A DNA stretch of 64,000 nucleotides from NCBI GenBank assembly GCA_029582155.1, contig CM055895.1, forward strand, positions 48,756,057-48,820,056, written 5' to 3'. Made by a program: the position numbers and the translations under genes. Positions 22,706-36,765 of this stretch are shown piece by piece. The notes under the pieces were generated by a model that made no database searches, had not been told where the DNA came from, and worked only from the letters and a program-made list of their open reading frames with translations. Every line of letters starts with the position of its first letter. Position 1 is the stretch's first letter. The stretch comes from Panopea generosa. Taxonomy: Eukaryota > Mollusca > Bivalvia > Adapedonta > Hiatellidae.

Positions 22706-23895
22706 GAACAAACCGCTACTAGATACGACACTGTGAACAAATCACTAAATAAGGTACTGAGAACAAATAGATACGGTATTGAGAACAAACCGCTACATAC
22801 ATCACTGAGAACAAACCACTACATATGGTACTGAGAACAAACCACTAGATACGGTACAGAGAGCAAACCACTCGATAAAGTAATGAGAACAAACCACTAG
22901 ATACGACACTGAGAACAAACCACTATATACGGCACTGAGAGCAAATCATTAGATACTGTACTGAGAACAAACCACTAGATACGACACTGAGAACAAACCA
23001 CTAAATAAAGCACTGAGAACAAACAACTAGATACTGTACTGATAACAAACACTAGATACAGTATTGAGAACGAACCACTAGATACGAAATTGAGAACAAA
23101 CCACAAGATATGGTACTGAGAACAAACCACAAGACACTGTACTGAAAACAAACAACTCACTAGAAACGGTTCTGAGAACAAACCACAAAATACGATACTG
23201 AGAACAAACCACTAGGTACAGCTCTGAGAAAAAACACTATATATGGCACTGAGAACCTCTAGAAAAGGTACTGAGAACAAACAACAAGATACTGTACTGA
23301 GAACAAACCACTACATACGACACTGAGGGCAAACCACTAGATACGACACTGACAACAAACCACTAAGTAAAGCATTGAGAACCAACCTCTAGATACGGTA
23401 CTGAGAATAAACACTAGATACGGTACTGAGAACAAACTAATAGATACGGTACTGAGAACAATAACTATATACGGTACTGAGAACAAACCACTCTATATGG
23501 CACTGAAAACCAATAGATACGGTATTGGAAACAAACCACAATGTACTATTACTGAGAATAAACCACTCACTAAAAAATGTACTGAGAACAAACCACTAGA
23601 TACGACACTGAGAACAAACCTAAGATAAAATAATGGGAATAAGCACTAGATACGACACTGAAAACAAACCAAAGATAAGGCAATTAGAACAAACCACTAG
23701 ATACGGTATTGAGAACAAACCACTAGATACGATATTGAGAACAAATCACTAGATATGACACTGAGAACAAACCCATAAATACAGCACTGAGAACAAACCC
23801 CTAGATACGGTACTGAAAACAAACCACTAGATACGGTACTAAGAACAAACCATTAGATACGGTACTAAGAACAAACCATTAGATACAGCACTGGG
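22706..23895. repeat. 26-bp minisatellite, unit accactagatacggtactgagaacaa
   Basis: Roughly 45 degenerate units upstream of exon C on the minus strand. The same family recurs at 28128-28990 and 35040-35722. It may hold the 5' UTR or promoter of exon C, but no promoter motif is recognised. Confidence 0.92.
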
Positions 23896-26100
23896 AACAT
23901 ATAGGTTTATTCGTTTATTAAGCCAAACATGGCCCATCTATATTTATCTTAATTACAAACATATATATGTTATTGATACATGGCAAGTGATAATATGCAT
24001 GAATATTTAGATTAGTTCGTATGGCAATGTTTAATACAATATATAGGCTTATTAATTTGCATGGAGTTCACGATGTTTAGCGTCATTGTTAATGGTTGGT
24101 ACATTATCCAAAACATTAACAAAATTCGGTCCAATGGGAGAGAGAAGCTTGTTGCTGTGGGTTGTTGCGCATTTTTGTGATCTTTTAAAGCCAAATTATT
24201 CCCTTTATCCACAGATCTAAATAATCTATTTATTTTTTGTCAAAATAAGTCGTTTGCAAATTAGCGTAATTATTTTGTTCAAATGTAAGTGGCTTACAAT
24301 TACACTATGTTTTACTAGTCCATAGTCGATAATCGTGTACCAATCCTGAGCTGGAGGTATACACTATATAATAGCGTTATTCAATGAAATTGAATAGTTT
24401 GAAGAAAACGTATTACATGTATGCGAATTTAGACTGTAAGGGATACAAGTCATTTTAAAAAATGTATAGAGTATTGTTATTATTTATTTCAATAAATATG
24501 CGATAATAGGGATTCTATATCGTATGTTAATTTGTTATCATTCCTAATTTAAATGCTTTGTATATAAAAACGTAGAGTTTTCTTAATTCAGATTGGTTTG
24601 CGCACTTCAGTAGCTGTGTGCATTTGAAATAGCTTGGGTGTGTCCAGTAATATGGTTTTATATATGTTTTCCTTAGTTCACCATATTTTTTACATTCTAT
24701 TAGGAAGTGGTATTCGTCTTTTAAAATATTACATTATAAAAACCTAGTTTAGATAATAGATTTTGTACTTGTGAAACTCAGTTAATTCTTATTTATATAA
24801 CTGATCCTTCCTGTCTCTCCATAAATGAAATTATTTTGTGTCGATAGCTTTACGCCTAAAAGCCTCTTACAAAACTTAAATGTATTCTTTCGACCTGCGC
24901 ATCTTTGTTAAACCCCCATTCCTCCGATGAATAATTCAGAATACCCGTAATGAGCTTATCAAATAACTCTAAAATATGTTTTGGAGAAATATTAGTATAA
25001 TTGTTTTAGTAGCCATTTAGTTTAAAAATAGCCTTAAGGGCTTGCCCCGAAAGTACTTTATTGGTTTTATTAAAAGATCCACCTGGTGTGAATATAAACC
25101 CTACATATTTGAATTTACTTACAATCTCAATGACTGTATCATTATAATTGTATCTCAAGTTTTTTTGGTAAACTTCCCCCTTTCTGAACACCATAATTTT
25201 AGTTTTTGCCATATTAACTGTTAATTTCTACCTAGTACAATACTCTGCTTAAACATTTAATGCGTTTTGTAAATCTTCTGTCGATTTTGCTAATAAAATG
25301 ATATCATCAGCATATAACAGTAAACATACAGTGAAAGGAAAAAGAAAGTATACATACCTATAAACGCCGACAGGTCAAGGAACAATAAATGTATTGCATA
25401 TAAATTTTGTTTATTTTTATTTGATCATATTGTTGATTAAAAAAAACAACATTTAATTCATTTCAAAGCAAAACAATAAGAAAAAAATCAGTTCATTTTC
25501 CATCACATGAATAAACTTAGCCAATAACGAAATAATTTTAAAAACCAAAATGTATACTTTTCTTTCCTTTCTGTGTATATTAAACATACCAACATCAATT
25601 CCCTCAACCCTTTTTTGTAAAGTTCTTGTTCAAAGTCATTTAAATGCATGCTAAACAGAAATGGCAAAACACATTCATCTTGACGGACCCCGAGATAACA
25701 CGAGAATTCACTGCTTAAAGTATTCATATATTTTACTTTTGATTTTATACATTGATTTAATTACTTCCAAAATTTCCCCCCGAACCCCTAATTTAATCAG
25801 TTTATACCAAAGTATGTCCCTAACGACAAAGTCGAAAGCCTTTTTAAAAACTACAAATGCACAGTATAGACTCCCTCGTTGGTTTAAAGTTTGTGAAATA
25901 ACCCCGTGTAAAACAAAAATTTTGTCTGACGTGCTCATACCTGCTTGTGCCTCTACATTGGCTTGATAAATTTCTGCCCAAGATATTAATCTGTTATTTA
26001 GAACTCTTGTAAACAGTTTGCCCAAGACACTTAATAAAGTAATCCCCCTATAATTGCTTGGATCACTCGTGTCCCAACTTTTTAAAATAGGCACTATCTC
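23896..26100 (-). mobile_element. LINE, 3' part with reverse transcriptase, frameshifted
   Basis: In successive minus frames from 26094: SNYRGITLLSVLGKLFTRVL with NNRLISWAEIYQANVEAQAG, CAFVVFKKAFDF, YLGVRQDECVLPFLFSMHLN, then LLYADDIILLAKSTEDLQNA (catalytic YADD, about 25260-25330) and FKYVGFIFTPGGSF. Stops and an AT-rich interruption (25340-25500) break the frame. The 3' end appears to be near 23900, in a ggcttaataaacgaataaac-type tail. The endonuclease is missing. Confidence 0.8.
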
Positions 26101-26118
26101 TTTTCTCCATAGATACCA

Positions 26119-26165
26119 ATCAAAGAAGGCCTTTGAAAACAGTGCAGGGTAGAGTTCAGATAGCT
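26119..26165. repeat. Fragment of the PiggyBac-type MITE
   Basis: aagaaggcctttgaaaacag followed by tgcagggtagag resembles the interior of the MITE at 19324-19530. No termini are seen here. Confidence 0.4.
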
Positions 26166-26254
26166 CGTATACTTTACATTAACGGTTCTTTGTACAGAGC
26201 GGACAATTTTACAGATGCTTAGGACGGACCCAAGGAACAGTTGAAATTCCTACT

Positions 26255-27720
26255 CTGGAATGTACAGGGGATTTAACAAAAACTGTCAGACTGTGATTTC
26301 TTAAACTTCGTAAATCAGTATTATATTTGCTTTTAACTAAAACTTGGAACTCAAATATTTCTTGTGTAAATATTGATGGTTATACCGATTTTTCATGTTT
26401 TAGACCGAAATCTAATCGGAAAGCTAATCGTCATAGTGGGGGTATAATTATATATTACAAGGAAAAATATGAAAATATGATTGAGTCCCCCCCTCCCCCC
26501 CACCTGAGAGCTCAACTATTTATAAAAATGCAATGCAAACTTAGATCTTTTTGAATATGACTTCTTTAACCAATTAAACACCGATATTATTAAATATCAA
26601 TACTATGGTGATATTTATGTCACAGGTGACTTCAATTCTAGAGTAGGTCAACGGTCAGATTTAGTCGATAGTATTAATCTTGACCGATATGTTGACATGC
26701 CGTTAAGCGATGACCCGTGCACGGCATACCTGTACGGTATTCCCTAGACAATACAGTGAACACGTTTGGCAACAGGCTGTTAAATCTCTGTAAAGAGAAT
26801 AGCCTAGCTATTGTGAACGGTCGCCTTAAGCAAGGTAAATTTACCTGCTTTAATTTGATCAGAAATCAAACCGCATCGAGTGTTGTGGATAATTGTTATT
26901 AAAATTCTGGATTAAGATTTTGATAAGCCCAAATTCTATTATATATAGATCTTTTATTGATCAATGCGAATCTATCACTGGTAAAATGTGAAGAAATATT
27001 TGAATAGACTAGGATTTAGTGAACTATGGTTAAACATTAATACTGACGTAAATTATCTACCCATGTTTAGACAAAGAATACGTGATCAGTATATCCAGAG
27101 TTGGAATACTAGCATTGAAGAATTGCCTAAATTTGAATATTTTAGGAAATTCAAGAAACAGTTTTATTTTTTGAAGATTATATAGATGTTATAAAAAATA
27201 AATAGAAAACAGTTAACGTGTCTTAGATTAAGCTCCCACGATTTAAAAATTGAGTTTGGAAGATTTAATAATATAATCTAAATTGTGTTCCGTGAAAGTT
27301 GTTGAAACTGAATATCATTTCTTACTATGTTGCCCAAGATACCATAGCATCAGAATATTATATTTAAATAGTTCATCTTGGCCTACAGCTCAGAAATTTT
27401 TAAGTATTATGTCAAATAAAAACAAGAAAAATATTTTAAAAATAGGAAAGTATGTATCTGAAGCGTTTAAGATAAGAAAACTAGCACTAGAACAAGTAAA
27501 TGCTATTAAATAATGAAACTACTTTACGATCCCTATATAATGTAACTGTTTCTTATACTCAATATGTGTATAGCTTAGTTCATAACTTGTATGTGAATGA
27601 TATTTATGATTTTGTTGTTTATTGTGTCTTGGCAATATTTATTTAAAAACTTTGTAAATGGCCAAAGGCAGATGTTTGCCGAAATTGCCAATACAATTTG
27701 ATTTGATTTGATTTGACTAT
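26255..27720 (+). mobile_element. LINE with endonuclease and C-terminus, reverse transcriptase deleted
   Basis: The 5' part encodes APE-type endonuclease motifs: WNVQGI near 26260, TKTWNSN, then DGYTDFSCFRPKSNRKANRH with SGGIIIYYKE, and VTGDFNSRVGQRSDLVD. At about 26895 the sequence jumps to the LINE C-terminal region (YLNRLGFSELW, then VKVVETEYHFLLCCPRYHSI, a Cys/His-type C-terminal motif). The whole reverse transcriptase is missing. It ends in a tttgatttgatttga tail near 27710. Confidence 0.8.
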
Positions 27721-28127
27721 TTAGTCTGGCGGCCATTGACATAATTTGCTGGTCGTTGTTTTCAAGGCGTTTTATTTTGGTCAATATAATTGACAGTTTG
27801 TCATCCATTGTTAACGTGTTTTGAGAATATTGTGACAACTGACCCGATATCACTGGCTGTTTAACAAAAGTTTCACAGTTTTGAGGATTGTGTCTATACC
27901 TCTCGCTCTAACGGTGCGTACCTGTTTGCTGTGGGTACTCCAAATGTCACATTTTAGCGATCTAATTCATTATGTTGTTATGCCATCATACACGTAAACG
28001 TTATTTAAACACTTTGTCCGATAAATTTCCAAAAATGTTTACATAAATAACTTTCAATCCAATTTTTATTCCATTTCTTCACCTCCCGCTAAAAACAGTC
28101 AACCGCCATGTATCATCACGTGACCAG
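27720..28127. other. Unique-looking stretch within the duplication
   Basis: A 92-codon minus frame (27853-27575) overlaps the LINE tail and is conserved at 34768-34490 with one or two changes, as expected for a recent duplication. No family is recognised. Confidence 0.4.
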
Positions 28128-28990
28128 ATATACCACTAGATATGGTACTGAGAATAAACCACTAGATATGGTACTGAGAGTAAACCACTAGATACGGTAC
28201 TGAGAATAAACCACTTGATATTGTATTGGGAACAAATCACTAGATATGGCACTCTGAACAAACCACTAGATATGGAACTGAGAACAAACCACTAAATTTC
28301 ATACTGAGTACAAACCACAAGATATGGAACTGATACCAGACACTAAATACGGTACTGAGAACAAACACTAGAAATGATATTGAGAACAAACCACTAGATG
28401 CGTAACTGAGAACAAAAAACTAGATACGACACTAAGAGCAAACCACTAGGTACAACACTGATAACAAATCACTATATATGGCACTGAGAACCACTAGATA
28501 CGACACAGAGGACAAACCACTAGATATGATACTGACAGCAAAGCATTAGATAATGTACTCAGAATAAACACCATATATGGTAATGAGTATAAAATACAAA
28601 ATACTGTACTGAGAACAAACCACTCACTAGACACGGAATTGAGAACAAACCACTACATGTGACACTGAGAACAAACAAGAGATAAGGTAATGAGAATAAG
28701 CATTAGATATGACACTGAAAACAAACCAAAGATAAGGTAATGAGAAAAACAACTAGATACGACACTAAGACCAAACCACTAGATACAGTTTCGAAAACAA
28801 ACAACTAAATACAACACTGAGAACAAATCACTAAATATAGCATTTAGAAAAAAACACTAGATACGGTACTGAAAACAAACAACTAGATACGGTACTGAGA
28901 ACAAACCACTAGTCTAAGACTGGTAATGAGAACAAACCACTAGATATGGTACTGAGAACAAACCATTAGATACGGTTCTGACAACAAAGG
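28128..28990. repeat. 26-bp minisatellite (actagatacggtactgagaacaaacc family)
   Basis: About 33 degenerate units, the same family as 22706-23895, carried in segmental duplication copy 1. Confidence 0.92.
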
Positions 28991-30195
28991 CTGTAAAAAT
29001 ACTAGCTATTATAATGACTATAATATACTCGCTAGCATAATGGTTATATTATACTGGCTACCATAATGACTGTATATATACTAGCTACCATAATTGTTAT
29101 ATTATACTAGCTACCATAATGACTGTATATATACTAGCTACCATAATGATTATAAAGTACAAGTTACCATAATGCTTATGATATTCTAGCTACCATAATG
29201 GTTATAAAGTACTAGTTACCATAATGATAATAATATACTAGCTACCATCAAGAGTATAAAGTACTAGTTACCATAAGTATTTAAATAAACTAGCTACCAT
29301 AACGGTTATAAAGTACTAATTACCATAATGACTATATTATACTAGCTACCATCATGGTTATATTATACTAGCTACCATAATGACTAATACACTTACTACC
29401 ATAATGGTTATAAAATATTAGTTACCATGATGATTATAGTATACTACCTATATGTACCATAATAGTTATAATATACTAGCTAGCATAATGGTTATAATGC
29501 ATGTACAACAATAATGGTTATAATATACTAGCTACCATATTGGTTACCATATTGGTTATAATATACTAGCTAACATAATGATTATAAAACATTACCTACC
29601 ATAATGGTTACAATATACTAGTTACCATAATTATTATAACATACTAGCTACCATAATGGTTATAATATACTAGCTACTATAATGATTATAATATACTAGC
29701 TACCATAATGATTATAAAGTACTAGTTGCTATCATGATTATAAAGTACTTGTTACCATAATGATTATAACATACTAGCTACCATAATGATTATAAAGTAC
29801 TAGTTACCATAATGGTTATAAAGTACTAGTTACCATAATGATTATAATATATTAGCTACCATAATGATAATAATGTACAAGCTACCATAATGGTTATGAA
29901 GTACTAGTTACCATAATGATTATGATATACTCGGTACCATTATGATAATAACATACTAGCTACTATAATGATTATAGAGTACTAGTTACCATAATTATTA
30001 TAATATACTAGCTACCATAATGATTATAAAGTACTAGTTGCCATAATGGTTATAAAGTATTTGTTACCATAATGATTATAATATATAAGCTACCATAATG
30101 ATTATAAAGTACTAGTTACCATAATGGTTATAAAGTACTAGTTACCATAATGATTATAATATACTAGCTACCATAATGGTTTTAAAGTTCTAGTT
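28991..30195 (+). repeat. 26-bp minisatellite 2, unit tactagctaccataatgattataata
   Basis: About 45 units with substitutions such as atggttataaagtactagtt. It ends abruptly at the left inverted-repeat arm. Confidence 0.95.
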
Positions 30196-30570
30196 ACTGA
30201 TGTACGGACGGTTGGATGAACGGACACAGGTGGAAGAACGGATCGACGGATATGCGTACATACTATTATAAATTATAAGATACCAATATGATAATGATTT
30301 TTAAATACTAGATACGATACTCAATATAAAACACAAATATATAGCTTACCAATTTTTTTCCTCTAAAAAGTCACTGTTTAAATATGTTCGCTATAATATT
30401 ATAACATTTCTTGTCTATGTGGTCGTGTCTTACCGTTTTTTTGTTTCTATTGTTCAATGTGTATTTATATCTTCAGTTTTATCTAAATAGATTGGATATC
30501 CGTTTTCAGGATTACACAAACATGACGACTGAACAAACAAAGGGTATTATTAATTATTTAAAAATATTGT

Positions 30571-30640
30571 AAATGGCCAAAGGCATATTTTTGCTGATAG
30601 TTTGCCAATAAAATTGAATTGGATCGAATTGAATTAAATG
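30571..30640 (+). mobile_element. LINE 3'-tail fragment in the left arm
   Basis: gtaaatggccaaaggcatat, a ttgccaata word and a gaattggatcgaattgaatt tail resemble the 3' end of the LINE at 27650-27715. The mirror copy is at about 42985-43060. A second, more distant tail-like sequence is at 31880-31995. Confidence 0.55.
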
Positions 30641-31177
30641 TAGCTCCGACTATAACTATAAATAGAACATACGTACAGACGTATAACATAGTATAGCTAA
30701 ATAGCAATAAAGTACGTGCTGATAGCTTGTATGTATGTATGTACTTGTTATTTGTTTTAACATTGTACTTGAAGCGAATTAAACGTGTACAGAAAAAAAA
30801 CTGTATAAAAATGTTTGAATCTGTAAACAACAGCAAATATCGATTTAATAAATGGGTGTCTTCGCCATTGCTTATTTTATAATGACGCGTGTACTATGTA
30901 GAGAGAGGTACACGCTATGTACCATCAGATAATGAAACATACAGTTATTCCTCCTTAAACAGCCATTTGTCTTCAGCAGCCACATTTTTATTTCCAATTT
31001 CTTTCAGTTCACAACAAACTAACCTGTATTAAGCAACAATCTATCTTAAAAGCCCATATATGCTATTTCTCTTTACTGGCTGTTTAAGAAAGGTTTAACT
31101 CTACTGTACTGTCCTATGGTTTCAAGTGAATGAAAGTATTTATCACTTGTAATAACAATAATTAATTAGCTCTAAAA

Positions 31178-31300
31178 GGTTCCTCTATGGCCGACTGGTA
31201 CAATGTTTCGTCGGGCTCGGGTTATACCAGTTTCGTAGGGATCCGTAAACATTCCAGTGGAGGTTACATGAGTATGATTTTAAACGCAGAAATGTTCAGA
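31178..31300 (+). pseudogene. tRNA-like (SINE-like) remnant in the left arm
   Basis: tggccgactggtacaatg resembles an A-box region and a degenerate B-box-like gggttataccag follows. The mirror copy is at about 42325-42445 in the right arm. Confidence 0.3.
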
Positions 31301-33055
31301 TAAAGATAATATATAAAAAGACACAAGTGATGCAATGCTGTGGACTAAGTGATGGCGAGTTACCACTGAAACCTAAAAAGAATTTCATTTAAGCCTTAAT
31401 ACGTATTTTCTTTCTGTGCCGTTTTTCTACGATAAGTCATTTAGAACATCCATGCTGTGTCTTTCCTATATATATATTTATCTGACCAAATGTGTATGTT
31501 CTAACTATACACATGTGTTTTCTGTCGTATGTTGTATGTGATAAAATTAGGGCTAAGTTCCCCATGGTGAATTTGCTACGAACTGGAAGGTCCGAGGTTA
31601 TGAAACTTTGTTCCATGTCTAATTCAAGAATAACTAAAATTCGAATGAACACATTGCCCTAGATAAATGTCACTTTCCTTAGTAGACGTATTAGATAGTA
31701 TGGCATCGTTGTTTATAAGATAGAGTTTGTCTAATATCTCTGAGAAATTCGATTATAGTACTGTCACTTAAGATTTGATTATGTTTATACATTAGTATGA
31801 TGGATGTTTTATATATTTCATTGCCAAACTTATGCACCTACACAACATGTATTTCATGAATTATGTAAATTCTTTGTAAATGACGCAATATTATCTACTA
31901 TTATCAGACATATTTTCACATAACTGGTTTTGTAAAGGCCAATAGCAGTTTTGCAGCTGATTACTTTATAAAACTGAGTTGAGTTGATATTCATAAAATA
32001 TGTTTTTGTTATATAAATAATGTTTACCCATAAGCTTTATGTAATATTGACTCCCATTTACAACCACCCTGGTTGTTTTGTACACATTTTGTGTTTGTGC
32101 TGTAAATGGATTTTCAAGCTATTAAAAAAATTAAAATAAAACGAAAGGTTTCAACACCAATTGAACAATAGAATGAACGAAAACAAACGAATCACAATAC
32201 CTAAATATGTTGGAGATACGATCTATTACGTGTTTAGCCATTGACTTGATTTTGGATATTTGATTGTAAGTTTTCCGGTAAGATATAAATGTAGCTTTTA
32301 TAAATAGGACTAATGAGGTCATCGTCATTATTACGGCAAGTGTTTAATTTTCATTGTGGTAGCTGGTACTTTATAATTATTATAGTAGCTAGTATACTAT
32401 TATCATAATGGTAGCTAGTATAATATAATCATTATGGTAACCAGTACTTTATAACCATTATGGTAGCTAGTATATTATTATCATTATGGTAGCTAGTATA
32501 TTATAATCATTATGGTAGCTAATGTATTATGATCAATATGGTAGCTAATGTATTATGATCAATATGGTAGCTAGTATATTATAATCATTATGGTAGCTAA
32601 TGTATTATGATGAATATGGTAGTTAATGTATTATAATCATTTTGGTAGCTAGTATATTATTGCTAGTATATTATAATCATTATGGTAGCTAGTAAATTAT
32701 TATCATTATGGTAGCGTGTATATTATTATCATTATGGTAGCTAGTATATTATAACCATCATGGTAGCTAATATATTATAATCATCATGGTAGCTAGTATA
32801 TTATAATCATTATGGTAAAAAGTACTTTATAATAATTATTGAATCTAGTACTTTACAATCATCATGGTAGCTAATGTGTTATAATCATTATGGTAGCTAG
32901 TATATTATAGCTAGTATATTATAATCATTATGGTAACTAGTACTTTATAACCATTATGGTAGCTAGTTTATTATAATAATTATGATAACTAGTACTTTAT
33001 AACCATTATGGTAACTAGTATTTTATAATAATTATGTTAGCTAGTATATTATAAT

Positions 33056-33799
33056 CATCAAGAGGATTATATTTATTCTTCATTCAATTATTCAAAAGAT
33101 TTTAGCTAATAAATCCAAACTATATCGTGCATTCATTGGCTACGAAAAAGCTTTTGACACCGTTATCAGGGATGCAATCTGGGTTGCACTTATACAATCA
33201 GGATTAAGCTGTAAAATGGTTAAAATCATTAAATGTATTTATGACATTGTTAAATCTTGTGTAAAAATTCCGTCTAACAGTAATTTATCGGAATTCTTCG
33301 ATGTTACGCTTGGTTTAAAGCAAGGGGCGCTACTCTCGCCTCTTTTATTTCTAATTTTTATTTAATAAAACAAAAATATGTATCTTCGAGACAAGAAAAC
33401 AAATTAATAACTTTGTTTTTTTTTGTTAACGGGGAACCTATTGAAGTTGTTGACACGTTTTGTTATTTAGGTATAAAATTCACTCACACGGGTAACATGA
33501 CACATGCTGTGAACGCGTTATCTGAACAAGCATTGAAGGCTTATAACAACTTACTATCTGTTTGTGATAGACTTAATCTCGACATTAAAATCAAATTATC
33601 TTTTTTTGACTCGATGGTGGTACCTGTTATCTTATATGGGGCGGAAGTCTTGGGTATCTATGATTTCAAGGAAGTGGATAAAATTCATATTAAATTCTGC
33701 AAACGTATTTTAGGTGTTCGTCAGCCAACATCAAATCTAGCTGTATTAGTGGAACTATGAAGATAATTATCCACTGTCAATTATAGCTAAAGAGAGAGC
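33056..33799 (+). mobile_element. LINE reverse-transcriptase fragment with the catalytic block deleted
   Basis: The frame encodes LYRAFIGYEKAFDTVIRDAI and LGLKQGALLSPLLFLIFI, then stops. A second frame (33413-33760) encodes NGEPIEVVDTFCYLGIKFTH and MVVPVILYGAEVLGIYDF..KFCKRILGVRQPTSN, the thumb and connection region. The intervening FADD/YADD segment is missing. It runs directly into duplication copy 2 (LINE C-terminus). Confidence 0.8.
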
Positions 33800-36765
33800 A
33801 TTAAAATTCTGGATTAAGATTTTGATAAGCCCAAATTCTATTATATATAGATCTTTTATTGATCAATGCGAATCTATCACTGGTAAATGATGGGCGAGTA
33901 ATGTGAAGGAATATTTGAATAGACTAGGATTTAGTGAACTATGGTTAAACATTAATACTGACGTAAATTATCTACCCATGTTTAGACAAAGAATACGTGA
34001 TCAGTATATCCAGAGTTGGAATACTAGCATTGAAGAATTGCCTTAATTTGAATATTTTAGGAAATTCAAGAAACAGTTTTATTTTTTGAAGATTATATAG
34101 ATGTTATAAAAAATAAATAGAAAACAGTTAACGTGTCTTAGATTAAGCTCCCACGATTTAAAAATTGAGTTTGGAAGATTTAATAATATAATCTAAATTG
34201 TGTTCCGTGAAAGTTGTTGAAACTGAATATCATTTCTTACTATGTTGCCCAAGATACCATAGCATCAGAATATTATATTTAAATAGTTCATCTTGGCCTA
34301 CAGCTCAGAAATTTTTAAGTATTATGTCAAATAAAAACAAGAAAAATATTTTAAAAATAGGAAAGTATGTATCTGAAGCGTTTAAGATAAGAAAACTAGC
34401 ACTAGAACAAGTAAATGCTATTAAATAATGAAACTACTTTACGATCCCTATATAATGTAACTGTTTCTTATACTCAATATGTGTATAGCTTAGTTCATAA
34501 CTTGTATGTGAATGATATTTATGATTTTGTTGTTTATTGTGTCTTGGCAATATTTATTTAAAAACTTTGTAAATGGCCAAAGGCAGATGTTTGCCGAAAT
34601 TGCCAATACAATTTGATTTGATTTGATTTGACTATTTAGTCTGGCGGCCATTGACATAATTTGCTGGTCGTTGTTTTCAAGGCGTTCTATTTTGGTCAAT
34701 ATAATTGACAGTTTGTCATCCATGGTTAACGTGTTTTGAGAATATTGTGACAACTGACCCGATATCACTGGCTGTTTAACAAAAGTTTCACAGTTTTGAG
34801 GATTGTGTCTATACCTCTCGCTCTAACGGTGCGTACCTGTTCGCTGTGGGTACTCCAAATGTCACATTTTAGCGATCTAATTCATTATGTTGTTATGCCA
34901 TCATACACGTAAACGTTATTTAAACACTTTGTCCGATAAATTTCCAAAAATGTTTTACATAAATAACTTTCAATCCAATTTTTATTCCATTTCTTCACCT
35001 CCCGCTAAAAACAGTCAACCGCCATGTATCATCACGTGACCAGATATACCACTAGATATGGTACTGAGAATAAACCACTAGATACGGTACTGAGAGTAAA
35101 CCACTAGATACGGTACTGAGAACAAACCACTTGATATTGTATTGGGAACAAATCACTAGATATGGCACTCTGAACAAACCACTAGATATGGAACTGAGAA
35201 CAAACCACTAAAGTTCATACTGAGTACAAACCACAAGATATGGAACTGATACCAGACACTAAATACGGTACTGAGAACAAACACTAGAATTGATATTGAG
35301 AACAAACCACTAGATGCGTAACTGAGAACAAAAAACTAAATACGACACTAAGAGCAAACAACTAGATACAATACTGATAACAAATCACTATATATGGCAC
35401 TGAGAACCACTAGATACGACATAGAGGACAAACCACTAGATATGATACTGACAGCAAAGCATTAGATAATGTACTCAGAATAAACACCATATATGGTAAT
35501 GAGTATAAAATACAAAATACTGTACTGAGAACAAACCACTCACTAGACACGGAATTGGGAACAAACCACTACATGTGACACTGAGAACAAACAAGAGATA
35601 AGGTAATGAGAATAAGCATTAGATATGACACTGAAAACAAACCAAAGATAAGGTAATGAGAAAAACAACTAGATACGACACTAAGACCAAACCACTAGAT
35701 ACAGTTTCGAAAACAAACAACTAGTTACCATAATGATTATGATATACTCGGTACCATTATGCTTATGATATTCTAGCTACCATAATGGTTATAAAGTACT
35801 AGTTACCATAATGATAATAATATACTAGCTACCATCAAGAGTATAAAGTACTAGTTACCATAAGTATTTAAATAAACTAGCTACCATAACGGTTATAAAG
35901 TACTAATTACCATAATGACTATATTATACTAGCTACCATCATGGTTATATTATACTAGCTACCATAATGACTAATACACTTACTACCATAATGGTTAAAA
36001 AATATTAGTTACCATAATGATTATAGTATACTAGCTATATGTACTATAATGGTTATAATATACTAGCTACCATAATGGTTATAATGCATTTACAACAATA
36101 ATGGTTATAATATACTAGCTACTATATTGGTTATAATATACTAGCTAACATCATGATTATAATACATTACTTACCATAATGGTTACAATATACTAGTTAC
36201 CATAATTATTATAACATACTAGCTACCATAATGGTTATAATATACTAGCTACTATAATGATTATAATATACTAGCTACCATAATGATTATAAAGTACTAG
36301 TTGCTATCATGATTATAAAGTACTTGTTACCATAATGATTATAACATACTAGCTACCATAATGATTATAAAGTACTAGTTACCATAATGGTTATAAAGTA
36401 CTAGTTACCATAATGATTATAATATATTAGCTACCATAATGATAATAATGTACAAGCTACCATAATGGTTATAAAGTACTAGTTACCATAATGATTATGA
36501 TATACTCGGTACCATTATGATAATAACATACTAGCTACTATAATGATTATAGAGTACTAGTTACCATAATTATTATAATATACTAGCTACCATAATGATT
36601 ATAAAGAACTAGTTGCCATAATGGTTATAAAGTATTTGTTACCATAATGATTATAATATATAAGCTACCATAATGATTATAAAGTACTAGTTACCATAAT
36701 GATTATAAAGTACTAGTTACCATAATGATTATAATATACTAGCTACCATAATGGTTTTAAAGTAC
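33800..36765 (+). repeat. Segmental direct duplication, copy 2
   Basis: Matches 26897-30193. The same LINE C-terminal frame (VKVVETEYHFLLCCPRYHSI) lies at 34198-34428, the 26-bp 'gatacggtactgag' array at 35040-35722, and the join to the ctagctaccataatg array at 35723. In copy 2 the LINE is continuous with reverse-transcriptase sequence upstream; in copy 1 it is joined to endonuclease sequence. Confidence 0.88.
35040..35722. repeat. 26-bp minisatellite (actagatacggtactgag family), duplicated copy
   Basis: Unit order and private variants (for example gatatggaactgataccaga) are the same as at 28128-28805. Confidence 0.92.

Larger units (their letters stand above)
26897..30193 (+). repeat. Segmental direct duplication, copy 1
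   Basis: The segment comprises a LINE 3' end, a non-repetitive ~400 bp, the 26-bp 'actagatacggtactgag' array and part of the 'ctagctaccataatg' array. It matches 33800-36765 nearly identically, apart from a stretch (about 28806-29165) absent from copy 2 and a ~14-bp deletion in copy 1 near 26985. Confidence 0.88.
30199..33055. repeat. Large inverted repeat, left arm
   Basis: The reverse complement of 40556-43426, with only scattered differences by eye. The arm contains unique-looking sequence (30199-32341) and continues into the ctagctaccataatg minisatellite, which is therefore reversed here (32345-33055). Pairs checked: gatgtacggacggttgg at 30199 with its complement ending at 43426, and tgtttaattttcattgtgg at 32341 with its complement ending at 41270. 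Confidence 0.9.

Noticed and set aside
25661-25966. 101-aa plus frame
   Set aside because: Antisense shadow of the minus-strand LINE reverse transcriptase.
27283-34428. Duplicated 76-aa frame (27283-27513 and 34198-34428) as a conserved gene
   Set aside because: It is the C-terminal Cys/His motif region of a LINE within a segmental duplication.
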